Assembly: GCA_946478655.1 (NCBI GenBank)
Contig: CAMLDG010000011.1
Coordinates: forward strand, 1-8,662
DNA length: 8,662 nt
Source of the DNA: an uncultured Nitrosotalea sp.
GTDB lineage: Archaea; Thermoproteota; Nitrososphaeria; Nitrososphaerales; Nitrosopumilaceae
Direction of reading: 5' to 3'
The notes under the pieces are model-generated. The model was not told where the DNA came from, searched no databases, and saw nothing but the letters and a program-made list of their open reading frames with translations. Positions 1 through 5,862 of this stretch are shown piece by piece; position 1 is the first letter of the stretch; each line of letters opens with the position of its first letter. The position numbers and the translations under genes are program-made.

Positions 1-10
1 TATCTATTAT
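1..10 (+). promoter_or_regulatory. TATA-like element for the 321-aa exported protein gene
   Basis: The AT-rich block tatctattat lies about 30 nt upstream of the ATG at base 35, the spacing expected when an archaeal TATA box drives a leaderless or nearly leaderless mRNA. No Shine-Dalgarno sequence precedes the ATG. The upstream BRE is outside the window. The same block sits at the same distance from the ATG at 1862, which supports a functional role. Confidence 0.45.
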
Positions 11-59
11 TTCTTGTACCGTTCATTCAATAACATGAAAATACAAAACAACAAGACAA
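1..59 (+). repeat. Direct repeat copy 1: promoter-start module
   Basis: The first 55 bases of the window recur without mismatch at 1828-1882. The match continues to base 59 with one substitution (A/G at base 56). The repeat spans an AT-rich TATA-like stretch, the ATG at base 35 and codons for M-K-I-Q-N-N-K of an exported protein. After base 59 the two loci diverge sharply, although both continue as a signal peptide. The left limit is unknown because the window begins here. Confidence 0.95.
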
Positions 60-1000
60 AAACTGCAACAGCAATAATGGCATCACTTGTAATTGGGTTT
101 ATGGTGTTGTCTCCAATGACAATACTGCCCAATATCAATGCTCAACAGCAAACAATTCCAGCAGATGCAATTAGAACAGCTGATGGTGGATGGATAACAC
201 CACTTTGGACACATGATAAATATGGTCATCCATTAACCATACATTATGTAGCAGGTACGCGTGTAGTAGGCAAACATGTACATCCTGGACCGCCTTATCT
301 TTCTGGCGTACAGCAAGAAGGAGCATATTGGAGTTATCCAACTAACAACAATAATGCAATGGGCTTTAACACAACATGGACGATGCCTACAGGAAGCATA
401 ACCACCGCTAGCAACGGGATTTACTACAATCCAGTTAACTTCAATTATGGAGGAACAACTAGTGGTTCAACACCATACACATTCTTCCAAATAGATTGGG
501 GAGTAGGAGGTAGTTCAGTACCCGGTGGATCTTTAGTTGATGGATGGAGTTATACCGCTGCATATGGATCTACATATAATCAAATATCCATACCAGCTAC
601 AACAAGTCCAGGTTCTACATACATCTTAGGAGGAGCATTAGAGCCATCTCCATTGTCATCTAATCAGTACGTTGTTGAAATTCAGTTAGGAACAAATGCT
701 TGGATTTCTGCTACTCCTTTGGGATATACTCCTCAACTGGGACAGATTACTAATCCAATGTCTTTTCAGGATGAGTACGTCACAGGATCTGGAACCTCAT
801 CTCTGGTTGCTGATACCGTAAAGAAGCCTGTAATAATTACAGACAATAGCGGTACTAAACAATATGATACAACATCAATAACTGGTGCAACTGCGTATAA
901 TGGCCACGGAAGCTACTCTTTCAGCAATACATACCAAGTGATGACTCAATCTATTTCAGGAACGCAAGTAAGTGATTCCTTCTCTTACACTAGTTGGTAG
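35..1000 (+). CDS. Secreted Ser/Thr/Tyr-rich protein, family not recognised (321 aa)
   Basis: The start is the ATG at 35; an in-frame TTG at 14 would put untypical residues before a normal signal peptide and lies within the promoter repeat. Residues 1-36 form a signal peptide: lysines at 2, 7 and 9, a hydrophobic core at about 13-31, and likely cleavage after I-N-A before Q-Q-Q. The mature chain is rich in Ser, Thr, Gly, Tyr and Asn and has few Lys/Arg, as in proteins exposed to acid or the cell exterior. Alternating beta-type stretches (Q-I-D-W-G-V at 152-157, V-V-E-I-Q-L at 213-218, W-I-S-A at 223-226) suggest a beta-sandwich. The layout W-T-M-P ... F-F-Q-I-D-W-G ... G-A-L-E-P loosely recalls glutamic peptidases (eqolisins) or concanavalin-like lectins, but the usual AWYE-type motif is missing, so I do not assign either. 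There is no C-terminal anchor. The promoter-start region is shared with the gene at 1862. Confidence 0.85.
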   Translation: MKIQNNKTKTATAIMASLVIGFMVLSPMTILPNINAQQQTIPADAIRTADGGWITPLWTHDKYGHPLTIHYVAGTRVVGKHVHPGPPYLSGVQQEGAYWSYPTNNNNAMGFNTTWTMPTGSITTASNGIYYNPVNFNYGGTTSGSTPYTFFQIDWGVGGSSVPGGSLVDGWSYTAAYGSTYNQISIPATTSPGSTYILGGALEPSPLSSNQYVVEIQLGTNAWISATPLGYTPQLGQITNPMSFQDEYVTGSGTSSLVADTVKKPVIITDNSGTKQYDTTSITGATAYNGHGSYSFSNTYQVMTQSISGTQVSDSFSYTSW

Positions 1001-1007
1001 GAGCACC

Positions 1008-1022
1008 ATTCTTTTTTTTATA
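1008..1022 (+). terminator. T-rich transcription terminator
   Basis: A run of eight T (1012-1019) begins about 12 nt after the stop codon at 1000. Archaeal RNA polymerase terminates at such coding-strand T tracts without needing a hairpin, and none is obvious here. Confidence 0.55.
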
Positions 1023-1063
1023 TGGATTTATGTAGTAATGATATGGCTGAATGATACGACGAA

Positions 1064-1071
1064 TTTAAGTA
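1064..1071 (+). promoter_or_regulatory. TATA box for the Ig-like protein gene
   Basis: The sequence tttaagta is centred about 26 nt upstream of the ATG at 1094. It predicts transcription starting at or within a few bases of the start codon (leaderless mRNA). No Shine-Dalgarno motif lies in between. Confidence 0.55.
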
Positions 1072-1093
1072 TGTATTTAGAGTTTTAATTAGA

Positions 1094-1675
1094 ATGAATC
1101 TTTTTCAACAATTCACTATGACAGTTCTGTTTGCATTTCTGATAGTTACCATCAATCTAGTATTTGCACAGACTGAAAATAATCCTGTAGATATGCCAAT
1201 GAAATTATCAACAAGTAGTGTTAGGGGAACTGATTATGAAAATGGAACATTTGTTCAGACCATTGATATTGATGGAAAAGTTGATACGTTACAAAAAGGA
1301 CAGTCAATCTTCATTAAAATATTTAAAAATGATTCATTATACAAAACAGATCTTATCCCTGCTGGCAATATCAATTCAGATAAATTGTTTGATTATACTG
1401 TTACTGTAACAGGGAAATCCGGTCTGGATTCATATTATATTTCTTTCACATATGGAAATCAGACTGTAAAAGAACCGCTTACTATCGTGCATGCCGGAGT
1501 ACCACCAAAACCTTACCTACCATTACAGCAACTTAAAAATGGAATTCCAGCTACTGATATAAAATGCGACCAAGGATTTCAACTTATCATAAAATCCGAG
1601 GATGGTTCACCTGCTTGTGTAACGTCTAATACTGCCAGTATTCTGGTAGAACGTGGATGGGGACATCTACCGTAA
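1094..1675 (+). CDS. Exported Ig-like protein with thaumarchaeal GSPACV...ERGWG C-terminal module (193 aa)
   Basis: Residues 1-25 are a signal peptide with a long hydrophobic core and cleavage at V-F-A before Q-T-E. Residues about 45-132 look like one immunoglobulin-type beta-sandwich: V-D-T-L-Q-K-G-Q-S-I-F-I-K-I-F, then Y-T-V-T-V, then Y-I-S-F-T-Y-G-N-Q-T-V. After a Pro-rich linker (136-143) comes a C-terminal module, P-L-Q-Q-L-K-N-G-I-P-A (143-153), C158, G-S-P-A-C175-V and V-E-R-G-W-G (185-190). From general knowledge this module recurs at the C-terminus of many secreted thaumarchaeal proteins; its role is unknown. C158 and C175 could form a disulfide. The gene has its own TATA box and lies between the two genes that share the 55-bp repeat, so it seems to be a separate transcript. 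Its role at the cell surface is inferred from the export signal only. Confidence 0.88.
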   Translation: MNLFQQFTMTVLFAFLIVTINLVFAQTENNPVDMPMKLSTSSVRGTDYENGTFVQTIDIDGKVDTLQKGQSIFIKIFKNDSLYKTDLIPAGNINSDKLFDYTVTVTGKSGLDSYYISFTYGNQTVKEPLTIVHAGVPPKPYLPLQQLKNGIPATDIKCDQGFQLIIKSEDGSPACVTSNTASILVERGWGHLP

Positions 1676-1861
1676 ATCAAACAAAAGCGATCTTCCTAAT
1701 CTTATGTTAGAACTTTGATACCATGATTTTCCAACTGTTTCAATCCAGGCAATACTGATTATGGTAGATTTTTTGTTTACATGTGTTTGCAAATGATTGC
1801 AAATTCGGAATTCTTCACCTCAAGGGTTATCTATTATTTCTTGTACCGTTCATTCAATAAC
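1676..1861. other. Intergenic region with promoter signals
   Basis: These 186 bases contain no credible gene. They hold a pair of TTGCAAAT octamers (1787-1804) followed by the second copy of the 55-bp promoter-start repeat. An open frame from 1781 merely extends the next gene upstream through its promoter. Confidence 0.7.
1787..1804 (+). promoter_or_regulatory. Tandem TTGCAAAT octamers, 10-bp spacing
   Basis: The octamer ttgcaaat occurs at 1787-1794 and again at 1797-1804, exactly one DNA helical turn apart, about 25-40 bp upstream of the proposed TATA element of the gene at 1862. Two identical sites on one face of the helix are typical of activator or repressor binding. The corresponding region of the gene at 35 lies outside the window, so I cannot say whether it has the same sites. 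Confidence 0.35.
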
Positions 1862-1886
1862 ATGAAAATACAAAACAACAAGGCAA
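1828..1886 (+). repeat. Direct repeat copy 2: promoter-start module
   Basis: Bases 1828-1882 are identical to 1-55; base 1883 differs (G for A) and 1884-1886 match again. The repeat includes a TATA-like block (tatctattat, 1828-1837) about 30 nt before the ATG at 1862 and the first seven codons of that gene. The offset between copies is 1827 bp, in direct orientation. Confidence 0.95.
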
Positions 1887-2929
1887 GCATCAAATACGTT
1901 ATGGCAGCATTAATGTTGTCTGCCATACTGTTGATGTCAAATACAAACGTGTTTGCTCTGACAAGTTCTGTGAAACATCATTCACATCCTGAAATGCCAT
2001 TATATGCACAAAAATTACAAGAAAAAATAGATGAACAAACTGATCTTCATCCTGGCTGGATGGGAATCATTACGTGGAATTCAACTGGTGCAGAAATCAA
2101 GTATCTTGGTTTAGCGAGTTCTAACCCGTACAAAATAGATAAAGACCATTGGCATAACTATCCATCATTAATCAATGAAAAGAAACAAACAACTGTGCGC
2201 CCTCTAACTACTTCATATCCAGTACTTCATGTGTATCAATCTATACTCAACCATTACAGTACTGGAGGAAATTCTATCTATGAGGAAGAACAGAGTTTTC
2301 CACTTGTAGCTTCAAGTACTTCAGGTACCAATTTGTATCATTTTCTTAATGCAAAAAATTCAAACGATGGTGAATGGTTACAAGTTGCAGCTGTATATGA
2401 TAAAGCTCTTCTTTTTGGTTCTTCGCCAGCCTGGTATGTAGATTTTGATGGGTGGATTACCGGTTCATGTTCTGAAGATGCCACAAATGGATATCCCTTC
2501 CAAATGTCAGCAGGAGCATTTACTACAGGAACTACGGCAACAGGTTACATAAGAGCGGATGGAGTGACACAAGGAAAGTACTACATGGGCGTAATAAATA
2601 GTGGTCAAAGTGTAGCAGCTACAGTCACACTTAGTGGAGACACAGGTACGAGCATAAAAATTGATAGCACTAGTAATCTTCTTTGTGGAGTCAGCTATCC
2701 AAGCGGAGCAGAAGATGAAGAATGGGGTAACAGTTCTACTTCTTCGTACTTCTTCTATAATCCAATTACCTACAGCTATACATTTTATGATACGTCATCC
2801 AGTTCGCCCAATACCTATGTGTATAATTATGATACACAAGGTGGTGACGGGGGAAGCGTAACTGCAAACACAGGAAATAATGCCAATGTACAAATTAGTT
2901 GTACAAATAATGGGCTAGGATATTGTTGA
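1862..2929 (+). CDS. Secreted protein with four cysteines, family not recognised (355 aa)
   Basis: The start is the ATG at 1862, which matches the repeat-encoded start of the gene at 35. The open frame reaches back to 1781, but that stretch crosses the promoter. Residues 1-32 are a signal peptide: M-K-I-Q-N-N-K-A, core 13-27, cleavage near V-F-A. Just after it lies a His-rich segment (K-H-H-S-H at 38-42, D-H-W-H at 95-98) that could bind metal. The mature chain has beta-type blocks such as E-W-L-Q-V-A-A-V (171-178), W-Y-V-D-F-D-G-W (191-198) and a Thr/Ser/Gly-rich C-terminal half with many Tyr. Cysteines at 203, 275, 347 and 355 could form two disulfides; the last is the C-terminal residue. 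There is no PEF motif or C-terminal membrane segment, so the protein is probably released or held non-covalently. Overall architecture resembles the product of the gene at 35, but the sequences are not clearly alignable past the signal peptide. Confidence 0.87.
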   Translation: MKIQNNKASIKYVMAALMLSAILLMSNTNVFALTSSVKHHSHPEMPLYAQKLQEKIDEQTDLHPGWMGIITWNSTGAEIKYLGLASSNPYKIDKDHWHNYPSLINEKKQTTVRPLTTSYPVLHVYQSILNHYSTGGNSIYEEEQSFPLVASSTSGTNLYHFLNAKNSNDGEWLQVAAVYDKALLFGSSPAWYVDFDGWITGSCSEDATNGYPFQMSAGAFTTGTTATGYIRADGVTQGKYYMGVINSGQSVAATVTLSGDTGTSIKIDSTSNLLCGVSYPSGAEDEEWGNSSTSSYFFYNPITYSYTFYDTSSSSPNTYVYNYDTQGGDGGSVTANTGNNANVQISCTNNGLGYC

Positions 2930-2948
2930 TTTTATTCCAACCCTAAAC

Positions 2949-2966
2949 TTCTTTTTTTATTTTGTG
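2949..2966 (+). terminator. T-rich transcription terminator
   Basis: Seven consecutive T (2952-2958) and a further T-rich stretch follow the stop at 2929 by about 20 nt. This fits factor-independent archaeal termination. Confidence 0.5.
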
Positions 2967-3040
2967 CTAATTTACAATCTATGTGATTTGAAATATATTA
3001 TTGTACTATATGTGACAAAAACAATTCATGCCTACAAGTG

Positions 3041-3049
3041 TAATTAATA
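3041..3049 (+). promoter_or_regulatory. Candidate TATA box for the two-gene unit at 3078-4500
   Basis: The block taattaata is centred about 33 nt upstream of the TTG at 3078 and would give a leader of only a few nucleotides. A second AT-rich block (aaatatatta, near 2991-3000) could give a longer leader. Between them and the start is a doubled GGGTTAG (3061-3073), partly able to act as a purine-rich ribosome site. Confidence 0.35.
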
Positions 3050-3077
3050 CTCATTCTATTGGGTTAGGGTTAGAAAA

Positions 3078-4049
3078 TTGAAAATCATAAATCTTTTAAT
3101 CACACTTGCTATTGTAATGGGAACGGCTGTTGGAATATTAATCATATACGCTCATCCATTTTCCAGAGATACTCCGTTATCATCTGGCGCTAAGGGCTAT
3201 ATCGAAATTGACCCGCAAGGATTAGAGAAAAGATATGAGATTGGACAAGCAATTAATTTTTCAGTATTAATTCAAGGATTTGGTACATATCCATGTCTGC
3301 CACCAGAGATTACAATTTATAAAAATGATGATAAAGAAAGGCCTGTATTTTCCTATATTGCACAAGCTGTTTCGTGTCCTGATCCTGATGAACATTATAG
3401 TTTCTATTTCCCTGACCAAAATGGCACATTCTCTACCAGAATAACCCAGTCAGGTAATTACACTTTGTATGTCTCACTTGGGAAAGATTCGTATCAAAGA
3501 CAATTTTCTGTAACTGCATATGCTATTACAGGAATCTATGACACTGGAGTTATCCCACTGTCTACAGCATCACCACATAACGATACTGTCATATCAGACA
3601 ATTATTTTTACTATGGTCCTTCTCATCAAAGTCCAAAAGTTGAACTGTATGATCATCCTTATGATGGAATGGATGAAGATAATACAATAGTATCAATCAA
3701 CAATCAAACCTATTATCAAACTACTCTGAACTATACAATTGATAATTTGACCAAAGGAATATCGATGAAATTTCAAAATATTACTTTTATTTTTCCAGAA
3801 GGGGCAATGAATACTCCAGGTGGAAGTATGATAATGCTTGATGTAAAACTACCCGATGGCTCTGAAGAAATTTACGGACAACATAAGATAAATCCTAATG
3901 GTTCGGGTGTCACAAGTGGAATATCTATACCTACACGATATGGGCTTTCAAATGCTAGAAATTCAACTACTGTTTTAGGTTATCATGCAATGCCACAAGC
4001 CGGGATTACCATATATCATGATAAGATCAAGTTATTGGTAAGCAAGTAA
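3078..4049 (+). CDS. Exported or membrane-anchored Ig-like protein (323 aa)
   Basis: The start chosen is TTG at 3078 because it gives a complete signal/anchor: M-K-I-I-N-L-L-I-T-L then a hydrophobic stretch to about residue 24 (I-L-I-I-Y-A-H). The next ATG, at 3117, would cut the hydrophobic core. Residues about 40-148 look like an Ig-type domain of a sort common in thaumarchaeal surface proteins: G-Y-I-E-I-D, Y-E-I-G-Q-A-I-N-F-S-V-L-I-Q-G, F-S-T-R-I-T-Q-S-G-N-Y-T-L-Y-V-S. C73 and C100 lie within it and may pair. The remaining 170 residues form a second, unrecognised region with several N-x-S/T sequons. It is followed after one base by the gene at 4051, so the two are probably co-transcribed and act on the same surface. 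The function is unknown. Confidence 0.85.
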   Translation: MKIINLLITLAIVMGTAVGILIIYAHPFSRDTPLSSGAKGYIEIDPQGLEKRYEIGQAINFSVLIQGFGTYPCLPPEITIYKNDDKERPVFSYIAQAVSCPDPDEHYSFYFPDQNGTFSTRITQSGNYTLYVSLGKDSYQRQFSVTAYAITGIYDTGVIPLSTASPHNDTVISDNYFYYGPSHQSPKVELYDHPYDGMDEDNTIVSINNQTYYQTTLNYTIDNLTKGISMKFQNITFIFPEGAMNTPGGSMIMLDVKLPDGSEEIYGQHKINPNGSGVTSGISIPTRYGLSNARNSTTVLGYHAMPQAGITIYHDKIKLLVSK

Positions 4050-4050
4050 A

Positions 4051-4500
4051 ATGAAAACTCTGCATCTTTCAATAATTCTCATGTTGTTATTAGTTCCTTC
4101 AATGACCTTCCATTCAGTAAAAGCAATATGTATGTCAAATTCTGACTGGCCATCTGCTCCATGTTACGGCTGTGCTGGTTGCATGCCAGATAAGGAGAGA
4201 CAACGTGAAGATTGGACACCATATTATCAATACAAAGGTACCACATGGATGGAAATGATGAAGACTCAAATGAATAGCGCTATACAAAATGGCACCCTAC
4301 AGGAATGGGTAAGCCATGATCAAGCAAACTATAATGTTTGGCGTTATTACTATCTAAATGATCAGGCGCCCTTGTTTGGAACTTCAGCAGTTCCAGAATT
4401 TTCATTTGCAATTCCAATCTTATTGATCAGTGTTACATTGCTAACCGTCTTTTATAGAGTGAAATGTAACATATCTGCAAAATCTAATGATTTGAAATAA
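4051..4500 (+). CDS. Small Cys-rich exported protein with C-terminal PEF-type membrane anchor (149 aa)
   Basis: Residues 1-25 are a signal peptide (M-K-T-L-H, hydrophobic core, cleavage after V-K-A). The mature start carries C27 and a C38-Y-G-C41-A-G-C44 cluster, which could bind a metal or form disulfides. A conserved-looking block follows: D-W-T-P-Y-Y-Q-Y-K-G (54-63), W-M-E-M-M-K-T-Q-M, then N-G-T-L-Q-E-W-V, then N-V-W-R-Y-Y-Y-L-N. From general knowledge, small thaumarchaeal hypothetical proteins with YKG.xWME, NGTLxEWV and NVWxYYYL blocks are frequent and uncharacterised. The C-terminus has V-P-E-F-S-F (114-119), a membrane helix (about 119-135) and basic residues (R136, K138), the layout of PEF/PEFG-CTERM sorting signals read by archaeosortases, except that Gly after PEF is replaced by Ser. 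It may therefore be processed by an archaeosortase or simply stay as a membrane protein. It lies 1 nt after the stop of the preceding gene. Confidence 0.88.
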   Translation: MKTLHLSIILMLLLVPSMTFHSVKAICMSNSDWPSAPCYGCAGCMPDKERQREDWTPYYQYKGTTWMEMMKTQMNSAIQNGTLQEWVSHDQANYNVWRYYYLNDQAPLFGTSAVPEFSFAIPILLISVTLLTVFYRVKCNISAKSNDLK

Positions 4501-4526
4501 TATTCATCCAATCATTCCCAGCTGCC

Positions 4527-5138
4527 TTAATGCGGTATCGCTCCAGCATTGACTATGCTAACATTGAAGACTTTCTTGATCTCATCTGAAAAAACAATAA
4601 AATCATGATCAAAGGTAAAAATCTCTACATCATATTGCTCTGCTAATTTTGCAGCAGTGGCAAGTATTACCAGGTCGTTGCCTGTTGGGGGGCCATCCTT
4701 TAGATGTTTCTTCTTGATGGACTCCCAAGTCTTCTTCTTGGAATCCTTTGATGTATCCTTCCAGATATCGATGTAAAACAGGCAAGCATCAGGAATCAAC
4801 TCGTAATAGCTAGGCGATATGGCATCGTACAGACTGTAAAACCTTGACAGTGATGGTGTCATCAGACTCTTTCTGGTTCTTACCAAAAGTCCTGCCCTGC
4901 GTACTGCATCCCTGAGTACTTTATCCATCATTCTGCGCGTCTCGAGCTCTATTGCTCTTATTACATAGATAGATCTCTTTGGTATCTCAGAAGCAAGATA
5001 GTACTCAACTGCTTCAGAGTATGGAATTCGTACATGAACCGTCTTCTTGTTATGTGTCCTGTACTTGTGGTTTACCGAATATGCAAGACATACGTTTGCG
5101 TCAGGAATTATTATATGCGATCTTGAATTTGTGTCCAT
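4527..5138 (-). CDS. PIN-domain nuclease, no visible antitoxin partner (203 aa)
   Basis: All four acidic positions of the PIN fold are visible: D13 in I-I-I-P-D-A-N, E64/E66 in R-A-I-E-L-E-T-R-R, D155 in P-T-G-N-D-L-V-I-L-A, and D177/D179 in F-T-F-D-H-D-F. PIN proteins are Mg-dependent ribonucleases; many are VapC toxins cutting tRNA or rRNA, others mature rRNA. At 203 aa this one is longer than a usual VapC (about 130-150 aa), with extra helical sequence at about 75-140. No antitoxin-like frame lies upstream, and it faces the neighbouring surface genes, so it stands alone. The ATG is preceded by GGAGAA about 6 nt away, a good ribosome site unlike the leaderless starts elsewhere here. Its codon use also differs: 14 of 18 lysines are AAG, while the surface genes favour AAA. 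A housekeeping or solitary toxin role are both possible; the PIN assignment is strong, the substrate is unknown. Confidence 0.9.
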   Translation of the reverse strand: MDTNSRSHIIIPDANVCLAYSVNHKYRTHNKKTVHVRIPYSEAVEYYLASEIPKRSIYVIRAIELETRRMMDKVLRDAVRRAGLLVRTRKSLMTPSLSRFYSLYDAISPSYYELIPDACLFYIDIWKDTSKDSKKKTWESIKKKHLKDGPPTGNDLVILATAAKLAEQYDVEIFTFDHDFIVFSDEIKKVFNVSIVNAGAIPH

Positions 5139-5142
5139 GCTT

Positions 5143-5148
5143 TTCTCC
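5143..5148 (-). promoter_or_regulatory. Shine-Dalgarno site of the PIN gene
   Basis: On the minus strand GGAGAA stands a few bases before the ATG that ends at 5138. It fixes this start and implies a leadered transcript. Confidence 0.6.
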
Positions 5149-5173
5149 TAATTCTCTTGTTTGATCATTTCCT

Positions 5174-5196
5174 GTTTTAAAACTAGAGATATAATT
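5174..5196 (-). promoter_or_regulatory. Candidate promoter of the PIN gene with a 10-bp palindrome
   Basis: Read on the minus strand, two TATA-like blocks precede the gene: aattatat (about 5189-5196), predicting a start near 5167, and the perfect palindrome gttttaaaac (5174-5183), which could be the TATA box itself with a start near 5153, or an operator between TATA box and start. Either gives a short leader holding the ribosome site. Confidence 0.4.
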
Positions 5197-5219
5197 TGAT
5201 CAACTGATGAAATTGATGC

Positions 5220-5248
5220 ACAAAAGAAAGCTACGGTTGATCTTTTGT
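5220..5248. repeat. Inverted repeat, 8-bp arms
   Basis: The arms acaaaaga (5220-5227) and tcttttgt (5241-5248) are exact reverse complements around a 13-nt loop. It lies upstream of the PIN gene promoter. AT-rich arms of this size can arise by chance, so the role is uncertain. Confidence 0.4.
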
Positions 5249-5295
5249 AAATCAAAAACCAATTTCTTGTGTTTATCTGGTTAATAAACTGATAA

Positions 5296-5313
5296 GTGAA
5301 ATTTGAATTTCAC
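5296..5313. repeat. 18-bp palindrome gtgaaatttgaatttcac
   Basis: Two 8-bp arms (gtgaaatt and aatttcac) surround a TG centre. The size and short centre are typical of a dimeric regulator's operator. It is about 160 bp upstream of the PIN start and about 90 bp upstream of the pseudoknot element, so either could be its target. Confidence 0.5.
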
Positions 5314-5376
5314 CAAAACCTGTCAACTATTTTTGGAATTGAAATGACGATGACTTGAAAGAAAATAATCAACATC

Positions 5377-5384
5377 CATAAATT
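5377..5384 (+). promoter_or_regulatory. TATA-like element upstream of the structured RNA element
   Basis: The block cataaatt ends about 20 nt before base 5404, the first paired base of the large hairpin, so transcription would begin at or near the 5' end of that structure. This spacing supports, but does not prove, a plus-strand RNA gene. Confidence 0.3.
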
Positions 5385-5403
5385 GTACCGGGATGGTATG
5401 AGA

Positions 5404-5484
5404 TATCACCCAGTCTCTCACTGGCCAGACGGGTTAGAGAGACGGGGTGATACAGAAGTTAATTAAAGTCATTCCCGTCTGGCC
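5404..5484 (+). ncRNA. Candidate structured RNA with an H-type pseudoknot
   Basis: Stem 1 pairs 5404-5411 with 5445-5452 (8 bp), then, after one A/G mismatch, 5413-5419 with 5437-5443 (7 bp). Its 17-nt loop contains ggccagacggg (5423-5433), the exact reverse complement of cccgtctggcc at 5474-5484, giving an 11-bp, GC-rich stem 2 and an H-type pseudoknot with loops of 3, 3 and 21 nt. An alternative fold pairs 5436-5441 with 5484-5489 and would compete with stem 1, so a switch is conceivable. GC-rich islands in AT-rich archaeal intergenic DNA are often ncRNAs. A TATA-like block lies at the right distance upstream. It could instead be a DNA-level site, such as a mobile-element end. I recognise no known family, and the strand is inferred from the TATA position. 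Confidence 0.45.
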
Positions 5485-5495
5485 TCTCTTATGAT

Positions 5496-5552
5496 ATGAT
5501 GAATGCTAAAATGACATGTATCTATTCAAATTCTGATAAATTGGTGTACGGT
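5496..5552 (+). repeat. Copy 1 of an ordered pair of decamers
   Basis: The decamer atgatgaatg (5496-5505) is followed by ggtgtacggt (5543-5552). Both decamers recur in the same order at 5728-5763 with a shorter spacer. Each is unlikely by chance in so short a region, which suggests a decayed repeat or two sites for one protein. Confidence 0.4.
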
Positions 5553-5727
5553 TCACAAGGTGGTTATTAAGTTTTGATTCAATCTGGGTTTAACCAAAAA
5601 TATTATCTGCTTACATATGGCTCGAGTGGTACGATATGACCAATAAATTACAGGGTAAAAATCAATGAAAACTTGTTCTTATGGTCACTAATGTTTTATG
5701 ATGATCTCTATATTTTTTGGTGTTGAC

Positions 5728-5763
5728 ATGATGAATGTAACAATTAGGTAGAAGGTGTACGGT
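5728..5763 (+). repeat. Copy 2 of an ordered pair of decamers
   Basis: The decamers atgatgaatg (5728-5737) and ggtgtacggt (5754-5763) are the same and in the same order as in copy 1, with a 16-nt rather than 37-nt spacer. The intervening sequence is not conserved. Confidence 0.4.
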
Positions 5764-5862
5764 ACCATCGATAAACTCTTGGAATATATTTAAAGAAAAT
5801 GTTTTCTATGGTGATATGATAATACAGTGGTAAGAAACATGCGGATCCTTTAAATAAAAAGC

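Noticed and set aside
35..1000. Assigning the 321-aa protein as a glutamic peptidase (G1) from its Q-I-D and L-E-P residues
   Set aside because: The characteristic AWYE-type motif and spacing are not present; only a vague pattern resemblance.
3061..3073. Telomere-like gggttagggttag
   Set aside because: Only two units, in front of a gene start; chance or a purine-rich leader is simpler.
4979..5164. Plus-strand open frame over the start of the PIN gene
   Set aside because: It is antisense to a gene with clear PIN motifs and encodes no recognisable pattern.
5496..5535. C/D-box sRNA: C box atgatga (5496-5502) and D box ctga (5532-5535)
   Set aside because: Internal C'/D' boxes and a terminal stem are not convincing, and the second atgatga copy at 5728 has no D box after it.
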